Below, in pieces: positions 56,840 to 64,000 of a stretch of 64,000 bases of DNA. The stretch comes from Acidianus manzaensis (GTDB lineage Archaea > Thermoproteota > Thermoprotei_A > Sulfolobales > Sulfolobaceae), in the NCBI RefSeq assembly GCF_002116695.1, contig NZ_CP020477.1, forward strand, positions 855,501 to 919,500, read 5' to 3'. Made by a program: the position numbers and the translations under genes. How positions within the stretch are numbered: the first letter of the stretch is position 1; each line of letters begins with the position of its first letter. Under the pieces are notes generated by a model. That model was not told the DNA's origin, ran no database searches, and saw only the letters and a program-made list of their open reading frames with translations.

Positions 56840-57556
56840 ATGGTTTATATGATAGGAAATACGTACTGTAAGCTTTGTCAATCAGATGAAAATCAGCTTA
56901 AAAAAGAGCTAGTTAATAGTGTAAAAACACTTTATTGGAAAGGAATGATAAGTAATGCTGGAGGCAATCAGAGTGCTAGATTACCTGGATCTGAAAAAAT
57001 ATGGATAACTCCTTCTGGATATCCAAGAGTTAGCCTAGAACCTGAAGACTTAATTGCGGTAGATCTGGAAGGTAACGTTATTGAAGGAGATTTAAAGCCT
57101 TCAATAGAAACTAAAATGCATCTGGAAGTTTATAAGGTTAGACCAGATGTTAATGCAGTTATCCATGCTCATTCACCATATACAATGGGATTAGCCATAT
57201 CTGGATTTTTTGACATAACTCATGGAGAAGCAGCAGCAATACTAGGAGAAATAAAGATAGTAAAATATTCACATCCAGGAACAATAGAATTAGCTAAAAA
57301 TGTAGGCGAAGCATTAAAAGGTGAAGGAGCTAAGGTTCCTAGAATAGCAATTTTGATGAATCACGGCATAATATCTGTTGGTGCATGTATTCATGAAGCT
57401 AGAGCATTCGCTGAGATAATGGAAGAATGGGCAAGATTTAACGTAGCAGCTAAAGCTATAGGAAATATAAAATATAAACTAAATAAAGATGAATTGAAAA
57501 AACCTGGAGCCAGATATATAAGGGCGGTAAAATTTGGAGGAAGGCAGATTACTTGA
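56840..57556 (+). CDS. Class II aldolase/adducin-family protein in the hyp operon
   Basis: 238 residues from ATG 56840, preceded by GGTGA. Fold signatures: MISNAGGNQSARLPG, the zinc ligands in VIHAHSPYTMGLAI, and MNHGIISVGACIHEA, as in FucA/AraD/MtnB. Members cleave sugar phosphates or dehydrate methylthioribulose phosphate. Its position between hypD and a MIP18-like gene is unusual. A link to hydrogenase maturation, for example one-carbon or CO ligand supply, is speculation; a metabolic passenger is equally possible. Confidence 0.82.
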   Translation: MVYMIGNTYCKLCQSDENQLKKELVNSVKTLYWKGMISNAGGNQSARLPGSEKIWITPSGYPRVSLEPEDLIAVDLEGNVIEGDLKPSIETKMHLEVYKVRPDVNAVIHAHSPYTMGLAISGFFDITHGEAAAILGEIKIVKYSHPGTIELAKNVGEALKGEGAKVPRIAILMNHGIISVGACIHEARAFAEIMEEWARFNVAAKAIGNIKYKLNKDELKKPGARYIRAVKFGGRQIT

Positions 57557-57794
57557 TATAATAGAACCAGAAACTCAAGTTCCAGCTATGACTTTAGGCC
57601 TAATTCGACAAGAAAAAAGAGATGGAAAAAACGTAATTTATTATAGACCTATTTCTCCTTTTACTCCACCTATTCTAGTAATAGCTTTTGGCTTAATGAT
57701 CAAGACAAAAACTAATGCAGATGAAGTAATATTAGAGAATTATTATCTTTCAAATGAAATTAACGAAATATTAGAGGAGATTAAAAATGACTGA
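57534..57794 (+). CDS. Small MIP18/DUF59-like protein
   Basis: 86 residues from TTG 57534, overlapping the aldolase by 23 bases. The pattern DIIEPETQVPAMTLGLIRQEK followed by PISPFTPPILVIAFGL resembles the DUF59 pattern (P-E...D/T-L-G-L-I, then S-P-x-C-P), but the usual Cys is absent. DUF59 proteins work in iron-sulfur cluster handling. Moderate to low certainty. Confidence 0.5.
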   Translation: MEEGRLLDIIEPETQVPAMTLGLIRQEKRDGKNVIYYRPISPFTPPILVIAFGLMIKTKTNADEVILENYYLSNEINEILEEIKND

Positions 57795-58095
57795 ACATTT
57801 GCAATTATCAAAAGCATACTTATATCTTGCTAAGAACTCTAGTGATGCTGTTATTTCATTATCATTTTTATTGAAAAGCATAGAAGAATTAGCACTAGAA
57901 AAGATGCAAAATAATAGTTACTCATCAGATACTACGAATAAAATGATGGAATATATTAGGAATTCTCCTTCCTTATATAAAGAATATAGGAAAATTCTTA
58001 ATGAAATGACTAATTATCTTCTTAACGGCAACTCTAACGTAAAAGAGTTGATAGACAACGTAGAGAAATACATTCTAACTATTACTAACAATTAA
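57787..58095 (+). CDS. Small helical protein ending the second hyp operon
   Basis: 102 residues, almost entirely helical (LQLSKAYLYLAKNSSDAVISL, YKEYRKILNEMTNYLL). It could be a HEPN- or TPR-like bundle, but no catalytic motif is seen. It overlaps the preceding gene by 8 bases. Function unknown. Confidence 0.55.
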   Translation: MTEHLQLSKAYLYLAKNSSDAVISLSFLLKSIEELALEKMQNNSYSSDTTNKMMEYIRNSPSLYKEYRKILNEMTNYLLNGNSNVKELIDNVEKYILTITNN

Positions 58096-58639
58096 TATAA
58101 TTCTACTGTTTACATAACGTCTGAAAAAACAGTCTATGATTTTTTTTATTTTTCTTAGCTTATCTCATATTGGTAAATCTAATCGTAGTTTATGTAGATC
58201 TGAAATAAGTTCTTCTCCGATTATCCCGTTGCAGAATCGTAAAGTATTCAAATGCTAATACTAATTACTAGTAATATCATTGATTTTACAATTACAAGAT
58301 AATCAGATTTTATATTTTGGCTCAATTAACTTGAGTTATCTAACGTCTGAGGAATATTTAATAATTTATTGTGTGCGCAATCATAATTTATGAGTTAAAT
58401 AATTTTTAAAATATACGCAAGTTAAATGAATAGTTTATAGGTATCTCTAATTAGTAATTATAAATTCCCTATAAATATTCCAAAAAATTAAGGATGACTC
58501 TAACATGATAAAAATTGTAAAGAATATTCATTTCTTATAATAAGAGATTTTAAATGTTTATTAATAACTACAGTAATATTATATATTGATATCATTATTA
58601 GGTTACATAATTTTATAAAGACTTAATACTATATAAATT
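58096..58639. other. Intergenic region with one copy of the dispersed element
   Basis: 544 bases, no gene recognised. It holds copy D of the dispersed element (58186-58270). A box ATAATTTTATAAAG (58608-58621) is the likely promoter of the HxlR gene at 58640. Confidence 0.5.
58186..58270 (+). repeat. Dispersed intergenic element, copy D
   Basis: AGTTTATG-TAGATCTGAAAT-AAG-TTCTTCTCC corresponds to the upstream half of copy B; GCAGAATCG and TATTCAAATGCTA correspond to the core. TTCT (58213-58216) and AGAA (58233-58236) keep the pairing across a 16-base loop. Confidence 0.55.
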
Positions 58640-58966
58640 GTGGATTGCGTTCTAAAAGAAGATCAAGAACTTTGCATGAGTTATAATCCAAGAATATTTC
58701 AATTATTGACCAGAAAATATACTTTTTCTGTTTTAGTATTATTAGATAAGTATGGAGCTTTAAGATTTAACGAAATACTAAAGAAAATAGATGGAATGAC
58801 TCAAAGAGCCTTGTCTATAAGATTAAAAGAAATGGAGGAAGCCAATTTAATTTCACGAAATGTTAAAAATGAAAGGCCTGTAACAGTATATTATAATATT
58901 ACTACTCAAGGTAAAGCAGTCAAAAATGCAATGCTTATGATTTTACAACTTACTACCTTAATTTAA
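58640..58966 (+). CDS. HxlR-family winged-helix regulator
   Basis: 108 residues from GTG 58640. Typical pattern: LLTRKYTFSVLVLLDKYGALRFNEIL, GMTQRALSIRLKEMEEANLISR and a wing VTVYYNITTQGKAV. Two N-terminal cysteines (C3 and C12) could sense redox state, as in other HxlR proteins. It sits directly before the group-2-like hydrogenase locus and may regulate it; no operator is identified. Confidence 0.87.
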   Translation: MDCVLKEDQELCMSYNPRIFQLLTRKYTFSVLVLLDKYGALRFNEILKKIDGMTQRALSIRLKEMEEANLISRNVKNERPVTVYYNITTQGKAVKNAMLMILQLTTLI

Positions 58967-58999
58967 AATAATGAAAAAGATTTCTTTGCATAAGATATT

Positions 59000-59557
59000 C
59001 TACTCATCTTTATTGTTATTTCTCTCGTCTATTATTGGCTCCGTAGCCTTACCTAATTCCTTTAGCATAAATCTCAAGTAAGCTAAAGTTTTTTTAACAT
59101 CAGGATCATCAAAAGAGGCTAATAATTCTACAATGTTAGATTCATTACCATCTTTTACCATTGCTTCTGCAGCTTTTGACAAACCTGAAGTCATAACATC
59201 TAGAACTCCATGACTATCTAATACTGAAAGAATTTTACCTATTTTATCCAAATGTTTTGCTATAGCTAATGTTCCACGAATAAAATCATCAGAACTTACT
59301 TCACCATTATCTATCATCTCTTTTAAATCACCTAGCATTTCTATAATTGCTCTAAAGCTCTTTGATTTTATTATTGACATCATTTTTTTGTCATCTTTCA
59401 CAAAATCTAATAAACTATCTAGAACTCCACTAGAATTCAAGTATGCTACAATTTCTTTTATCTTATTAACTCCTTCAATATAATCTTCATCATTATCTAT
59501 TCCCATACTTATCATGTATAACAATTTTTTGTAATCGTATATATAAGATTTTTCCAC
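59000..59557 (-). CDS. DUF1641 protein
   Basis: 185 residues, helical repeats with the DUF1641 core LDSHGVLDVMTSGLSKAAEAM and NGEVSSDDFIRGTLAIAKHL. The family is found beside hydrogenases, formate dehydrogenases and sulfide:quinone reductases, and its role is unknown. It is divergent from the hydrogenase small subunit with 105 bases between, suggesting shared control. Confidence 0.82.
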   Translation of the reverse strand: MEKSYIYDYKKLLYMISMGIDNDEDYIEGVNKIKEIVAYLNSSGVLDSLLDFVKDDKKMMSIIKSKSFRAIIEMLGDLKEMIDNGEVSSDDFIRGTLAIAKHLDKIGKILSVLDSHGVLDVMTSGLSKAAEAMVKDGNESNIVELLASFDDPDVKKTLAYLRFMLKELGKATEPIIDERNNNKDE

Positions 59558-59662
59558 AAAATATGTTCTATTTATTTTTATCGCTTTTTAACTTTATTGA
59601 TAACCTAAGATAATACATTTATAAATTAAAATTAAAAATCTTTTAATGAGATAATATATTAT

Positions 59663-60625
59663 ATGAGAACATTACTTTGGTTACAAGGAGGAGCATGCGG
59701 AGGAAACTCATTATCATTACTTAATGCTTCTGATCCAGATTTACTATTATTTTTTGAGCAACATAAGATAAAATTATTGTGGCACCCATCATTATCTTTA
59801 GAAAATAATATAGAAAAAATTTTGAATGATATAAGAAATGGCAAAATTACTCTAGATATATTAGTTTTTGAAGGTACTATAATACGTGGTCCAAATAATA
59901 CCGGAACATTTAATTTATTTGCAGGCAAACCTATGAAAGACTGGATTTCTGAGATATCACCTTTAGCTAATTACATTATAGCAGTAGGTGATTGTGCATC
60001 ATTTGGAGGAATCCCTGCTTCAGATCCAAATCCTACACAATCTACTGGATTACAATTTCATAAAAAAGAGAAAGGAGGATTTTTAGGTCAAAAATTCAGA
60101 AGTAAATCAGGATTTCCTGTTATAAACATTTCTGGATGTCCTGCACATCCTACGTGGATTTTAACTACAATATCAATGATAGTAGAAGGAAAACTAACAG
60201 AAGATCTTCTAGACGAATACAATAGGCCAAAAATATTCTATTCCACTACAACACAATTTGGATGTCCGCGCCAACCGTATTTTACATATAAAATTGCATC
60301 TAACGAATTAGGACATAGAGAAGGATGTTTATACTTCGAATTAGGCTGTAGAGGCCCAATGACCAGAAGTCCATGCAATAATATTTTATGGAATAATCAA
60401 AGCAGTAAAACTAGAGTAGGAACTCCATGTATGGGATGCACTGAGTTCGATTTTCCAACATTTAACTTCTTTAAAACAGAAAAAAACAGATCAGGATTAC
60501 CTAAAAATTTACCTATAGGTATGAGTAGAGGTAGTTACATAACATTTTCAGCAATAGCAAGAGGATCAGCACCCCAATTCCTAACAAAGCCATTAATTAA
60601 AAAGAGAGGTGATTGGATTGAATGA
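59663..60625 (+). CDS. Group-2-like [NiFe]-hydrogenase small subunit
   Basis: 320 residues, no Tat signal or membrane helix, so cytosolic. Proximal cluster: C12 (ACGGN), C111 (GDCASFGG), C159 (SGCPAH), with N15 in place of the usual second Cys. Distal cluster: C201, C222, C229, but the expected His is Gln198 (TQFGCPR). Medial cluster: C238, C256, C259. Wording such as LWLQGGACGGNSLSLL matches HupS-type uptake enzymes of the crenarchaeal branch (group 2e in the HydDB scheme). Co-translated with the large subunit. Confidence 0.9.
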   Translation: MRTLLWLQGGACGGNSLSLLNASDPDLLLFFEQHKIKLLWHPSLSLENNIEKILNDIRNGKITLDILVFEGTIIRGPNNTGTFNLFAGKPMKDWISEISPLANYIIAVGDCASFGGIPASDPNPTQSTGLQFHKKEKGGFLGQKFRSKSGFPVINISGCPAHPTWILTTISMIVEGKLTEDLLDEYNRPKIFYSTTTQFGCPRQPYFTYKIASNELGHREGCLYFELGCRGPMTRSPCNNILWNNQSSKTRVGTPCMGCTEFDFPTFNFFKTEKNRSGLPKNLPIGMSRGSYITFSAIARGSAPQFLTKPLIKKRGDWIE

Positions 60626-62147
60626 AAAAATTATAAGCCCATTAAATAGGGTTGAGGGAGATCTAGATTTAAAAGTAGAATTGAAAGGAAATAAAGTAGT
60701 TAAAGCATATCCAATGTCAAGATTATTTAGAGGAATAGAAATAATATTAAAAAATAAATCTCCAATGGATTCTTTGGTAATAACTCCTAGAGTATGTGGA
60801 ATATGTGGAGGATCACATTTGTATTCTACTGTAAGAGCTTTAGATATGGCTTACAAGGCTGAAGTGCCACCAAATGGTGTACTCATTAGAAATATAATGT
60901 CATTAGCAGAAATGGGACAGAATGATGTAAGGCATACGTACTTAATGTTCTTAATTGATAGTGTAAATAAAAAATACGAAAGCTTCCCATTTTACAAGGA
61001 CATGGTGTTAAGATGGGCTCCATTCTATGGATCATCGTACAAAGAAGCAGTAAAGTGGTCAAAAAAATATACAGAAATATACGCTATATTTGGTGGACAA
61101 TGGCCACATGGATCTTCAATGGTTCCTGGAGGAGTTACAGCAGAACCATATCCTGACGATATAATGAAAGCTAAAGCTATAATAAAGGAAATTTCCTCTG
61201 AACTAGTAGAAAAAGTAATGATTGGAGGACCAACAGAACAATTCCTTTCCGTAAAGAGTATGAAGGATCTGAATCAATGGTGTGAAGACTATCCAAATGG
61301 AGATATATGTAAAATTTGGATTTATGGAAAAGAAATGAAATGGGATAAGTTAGGAAAAGGATCAGATTATCTAATGTCTTTTGGGCATGTCCCATTAGAC
61401 GAAAAATACAATCAAGAAAATCCAGAATTAATGTTCAAAAGCGGAATTTTAAATCTTAACAATTTCGAAACATTGCAACTTAATCAAGAAAATTTTCTGG
61501 AATTTGTATCTAAATCATACTACACTTATTCTTCCGGAGATATTGGATTACATCCATTTCAAGGAGAAACAAATCCCATACCACCAATTAGTAAAGATAA
61601 GTATACTTTTACTAAAGCATTTAGATATAAATTGAAAGACAAATTAATAGCCCCAGAAGTAGGAGCACTGTCAATGTTAGCAGTAGGAGGAAATGATCTA
61701 ATTTTAGATTTACTAAAGCATTTAGGTACTAATGTATTATTAAGAGAAATTGCCAGATTTATAAGAATAGTATTAATAAATAAGATAATAGAGGAACAAT
61801 TAGAAAAATATAAATTTGGAGAACCAACTTATAAAAAACCTGATGAAGTAAAAGATTCTCAAGGTTATGGTTTAATAGAAGCATCAAGAGGTTCATTAGG
61901 ACATTGGATAGTTATCAAAGATGGAAAAATACAAAATTATCAAATAATAACACCAACACAAATAAATATGGGACCAGAAGATCCTTATGGTAATTTAAGC
62001 CACATGAGTTTAGCGTTAGTAGGCACAGAAGTAGAAAACATAGATAATCCAATAGAAGTAGCACACATAGTACGTTCGCATGATGCTTGCATGGTATGTA
62101 ATGTTCATTTCTTTGATAATAAAGAAAAAATGGTATTAAAACTTTAA
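60618..62147 (+). CDS. Group-2-like [NiFe]-hydrogenase large subunit
   Basis: TTG 60618 has GAGGTGA upstream and gives 509 residues; GTG 60609 would add three. Numbered from the GTG: L1 motif RVCGICGGSH has C63 and C66, and L2 motif DACMVCNVH has C494 and C497, with Ala instead of the common Pro after Asp. SPLNRVEGDLDL and EASRGSLGHW are present. A 12-residue tail follows the last His. Compared with HynL it lacks the long insertions. Probably the catalytic subunit of a cytosolic, aerobic H2-uptake enzyme. Confidence 0.92.
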   Translation: MNEKIISPLNRVEGDLDLKVELKGNKVVKAYPMSRLFRGIEIILKNKSPMDSLVITPRVCGICGGSHLYSTVRALDMAYKAEVPPNGVLIRNIMSLAEMGQNDVRHTYLMFLIDSVNKKYESFPFYKDMVLRWAPFYGSSYKEAVKWSKKYTEIYAIFGGQWPHGSSMVPGGVTAEPYPDDIMKAKAIIKEISSELVEKVMIGGPTEQFLSVKSMKDLNQWCEDYPNGDICKIWIYGKEMKWDKLGKGSDYLMSFGHVPLDEKYNQENPELMFKSGILNLNNFETLQLNQENFLEFVSKSYYTYSSGDIGLHPFQGETNPIPPISKDKYTFTKAFRYKLKDKLIAPEVGALSMLAVGGNDLILDLLKHLGTNVLLREIARFIRIVLINKIIEEQLEKYKFGEPTYKKPDEVKDSQGYGLIEASRGSLGHWIVIKDGKIQNYQIITPTQINMGPEDPYGNLSHMSLALVGTEVENIDNPIEVAHIVRSHDACMVCNVHFFDNKEKMVLKL

Positions 62148-62283
62148 AAATCTATGCTATAAAATCAGTTAATTAACCACTAATAGCAGAAAACTCTATT
62201 GAAAGAGAAAATTAGTAAAGGGATTATTACTATTTAGACGAAAGATATAAAAAAGTGAAAAAAAGAAATAAACAAGGAGAATA

Positions 62284-62661
62284 TTGCTTAGTGAATTGAT
62301 TGCTTTAGAAGAAATACAAATTTCTCCTAAGAAAATTGATGAAATAAAAATAAAAGAAATAGATGTGCAAAAACTCATGTCAAAAGGTTACATTAAAGAA
62401 GAAAACGGATTCCTATATATTACAGAGGAGGGAATAAAAAGACTCTCAGAACTATATGGTCTACTTGATACGCTTCAAAGGATATATATAGATCTTTCAT
62501 ATGGTAATAAAATAAAAATTACAGATTTTGACGTTAAGGAGATAGAAAAACTTAAAAATGAAGGATTAATAGAAATTAAAAATGAAGATATAGTTATAAC
62601 ATTTGAAGGAATAAAAACTGTTGCACAAAGAATAGCCGAAAAAATGGCTAGAGGACATTAA
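62284..62661 (+). CDS. Duplicated winged-helix-like small protein
   Basis: 125 residues from TTG 62284, with AAGGAG upstream. Two similar halves: IKEIDVQKLMSKGYIKEENGFLYITEEGIKRL and VKEIEKLKNEGLIEIKNEDIVITFEGIKTV, each a helix-helix-wing unit. It may be a DNA-binding protein or a protein-interaction module of the hydrogenase locus. It converges on the degenerate large-subunit gene, 28 bases away. Confidence 0.65.
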   Translation: MLSELIALEEIQISPKKIDEIKIKEIDVQKLMSKGYIKEENGFLYITEEGIKRLSELYGLLDTLQRIYIDLSYGNKIKITDFDVKEIEKLKNEGLIEIKNEDIVITFEGIKTVAQRIAEKMARGH

Positions 62662-62689
62662 ACTTAACATAACAAAACGATTCAAAAAA

Positions 62690-63844
62690 TTAACAAAAAC
62701 CTCCTATCCTTTTCTTAAGAATCATTTTATCCTTTTCATAAACCTTTACCTCAGTTACAAAACAAGAATCTAAAGAACTAACAGCTAAAGACAATTCCCA
62801 AGGATTTTTAGGATCTATTGGAATACCTTCTACAGCCTTCTCTAAAGCTCCACCGGGAGAAGCATTAAAAGTAGTAGGTTGTATTATGCTATAATTACTA
62901 ACTTTATAATCTTCGTCAATAGAAACCTTATGAATTAATGAACCCCTTATTGATTCAACAATACCGATTCCTGTACCTTTATTTACTTTAAATTCATCTG
63001 AATAATAATCTAAGTCAGAAAACATTTTCAAAAGATATGCTATTACTCTAATTCTACTTAGTTCTCTCAATAGAGGAGAAGGGCCATATTTATTATGTAA
63101 ATTCTTAACCATTTTATCGAAAGTTAAGGCTTGAGCTAATGGGCCTACTTCAACATAAGTTCCATTATACAGCACATAAGTTCCAAAATCTGATAAATAT
63201 TCTAGGTTAAAATTGCCTAAAAAAGGAAAGCCTATCACTAAATAATTATCTATCCCAGCTCGTCTTAAAGGTACATCTTTCAATAACTTTAGATCACCTT
63301 TCAACTCACTAATTTCAGTCAAATTTAGAAAACTATCCAAATCCATTCCTATAACTTCTTTTTCAAATCCAGAAATTATACTTAATATCTCATCTTTCCT
63401 TATTGAAATTTTTTTATTAGACAAATAGTCAATTGATGGCCATTTTCCTCCAATCTTTTCCATTAATCCCTTTATTTCTCTTGATAATTTTGAAATTCTT
63501 GCAAATTTTTGTCCAGACGGAAATTGATACTCTACACCACCTAAGTAAGGAAACCAATAAACATAAGGATGTCTTAAATGACTTTCTATAATTTCCAGCA
63601 TTACCATATATTTTGATGCTTCAAGATTAGTTGAACTAACTGCATTAGCGTAAGCATAAACGTGAGATTGTGCACAAGTAGCTAATACTCTAGGTATTAT
63701 ATTATAAAGACTCCTAGCATCTTTGTTCAAAAACATTTTTTCATAATTTCTTAATTTATTTCCAGAAGATTTAGCATTTATTACCTTACCTCCTTCCACA
63801 TAAACTTCTAAATCTATAACTTCCAAATCTAACGGATTTAACAC
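62690..63844 (-). CDS. Hydrogenase large-subunit homologue that has lost the nickel site
   Basis: 384 residues. It aligns with the group-2-like large subunit along its length: PRVLATCAQSH against PRVCGICGGSH, SIRGSLIHKVSID against ASRGSLGHWIVIK, YSIIQPTTFNASPGG against YQIITPTQINMGPED, and LDSCFVTEVKV against HDACMVCNVHF. Only C57 and C361 of four nickel ligands remain (L54 and T364 replace the others), the RVEG motif is gone, and no cleavable His-tail is left. It is about 125 residues shorter but an unbroken ORF. HupK/HoxV-type scaffold proteins are similar in kind. Divergent from a hypC. Confidence 0.8.
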   Translation of the reverse strand: MLNPLDLEVIDLEVYVEGGKVINAKSSGNKLRNYEKMFLNKDARSLYNIIPRVLATCAQSHVYAYANAVSSTNLEASKYMVMLEIIESHLRHPYVYWFPYLGGVEYQFPSGQKFARISKLSREIKGLMEKIGGKWPSIDYLSNKKISIRKDEILSIISGFEKEVIGMDLDSFLNLTEISELKGDLKLLKDVPLRRAGIDNYLVIGFPFLGNFNLEYLSDFGTYVLYNGTYVEVGPLAQALTFDKMVKNLHNKYGPSPLLRELSRIRVIAYLLKMFSDLDYYSDEFKVNKGTGIGIVESIRGSLIHKVSIDEDYKVSNYSIIQPTTFNASPGGALEKAVEGIPIDPKNPWELSLAVSSLDSCFVTEVKVYEKDKMILKKRIGGFC

Positions 63845-63945
63845 AATTAAAATTACTTCTTATAGTTTTTAACTTTATTCTTTATGATTAATTTATTACC
63901 CTACTTTAGAAAAGCTTATAATATTAAACAAAAAATAGGATATTG

Positions 63946-64000
63946 ATGTGCTTAAGCTTTCCTGCAAAGGTAGTTGATATACAAGACTTAATAGTATTCG
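63946..64000 (+). CDS. hypC: HypC, third copy, start only
   Basis: The last 55 bases encode MCLSFPAKVVDIQDLIVF, with C2 and the P-A/G-K-V pattern of HypC. The gene runs off the right edge. It is divergent from the degenerate large-subunit homologue, with about 100 bases between them. Confidence 0.8.
   Translation, partial: MCLSFPAKVVDIQDLIVF

Overview
The window is AT-rich DNA (roughly 30% GC by eye) from a thermoacidophilic crenarchaeon of the order Sulfolobales. An Acidianus-like organism fits best. It carries a complete sulfur reductase operon (sreABCDE), the two subunits of thiosulfate:quinone oxidoreductase (doxD, doxA), a Dps-like ferritin next to a Rieske ferredoxin, and several [NiFe]-hydrogenase gene sets of the crenarchaeal type. 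Many genes look leaderless, with an AT-rich box about 25 bases before the start codon. Genes inside operons instead have a GGTGA ribosome-binding site. I cannot name the species from sequence alone.

Layout. 1-10830: end of hypF, then a minus-strand operon encoding a membrane-bound hydrogen-uptake hydrogenase (hynS, isp1, isp2, hynL, a Rieske protein) with its maturation genes (hypD, hypC, hypE, a processing protease and a probable degenerate copy of that protease). 11227-20433: mixed housekeeping genes, including a TPR protein, a UbiA prenyltransferase, two DUF364 paralogues, a CBS-domain regulator, TrmO, a methyltransferase, a VapBC pair that looks inserted, and a molybdopterin-binding protein. 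20468-29911: a TetR/TauE/FmdE operon, a nickel-permease-like transporter with a matching operator, a rusticyanin-like blue copper protein, and sdhBCD without sdhA. 30531-39083: doxDA diverging from sreABCDE. 39521-46080: a second hydrogenase locus that looks reduced, with a very short small subunit, an intact large subunit, and, converging on them, Isp1-like and Isp2-like genes and a large-subunit gene lacking its 5' half. 46064-53915: Nramp-like transporter, DPSL ferritin, regulators and membrane proteins. 54102-64000: a second maturation operon (hypE, zinc ribbon, hypC, hypD, class II aldolase, MIP18-like) followed by a cytosolic group-2-like hydrogenase, a large-subunit homologue that has lost nickel ligands, and the start of a third hypC.

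How it fits together. Hydrogen oxidised by the membrane hydrogenase can feed quinone and sulfur reductase, giving H2/S0 respiration. TQO and the blue copper protein belong to the aerobic sulfur-oxidising side. The second hydrogenase resembles the crenarchaeal group 2 enzymes associated with aerobic hydrogen oxidation. Nickel and molybdenum functions (NiCoT-like permease, FmdE, MoeA-like, DUF364) lie between the enzyme loci that need those metals.

Most interesting: a hydrogenase large-subunit homologue without a nickel site (possible archaeal counterpart of HupK/HoxV scaffolds); a dispersed, apparently structured intergenic element present in at least four copies; a shared TetR-type operator linking FmdE/TauE/TetR to the nickel-type permease; a non-cysteine fourth residue at the proximal cluster of all three small subunits; and a probable VapBC/IS605-end insertion flanked by a 13-base direct repeat.
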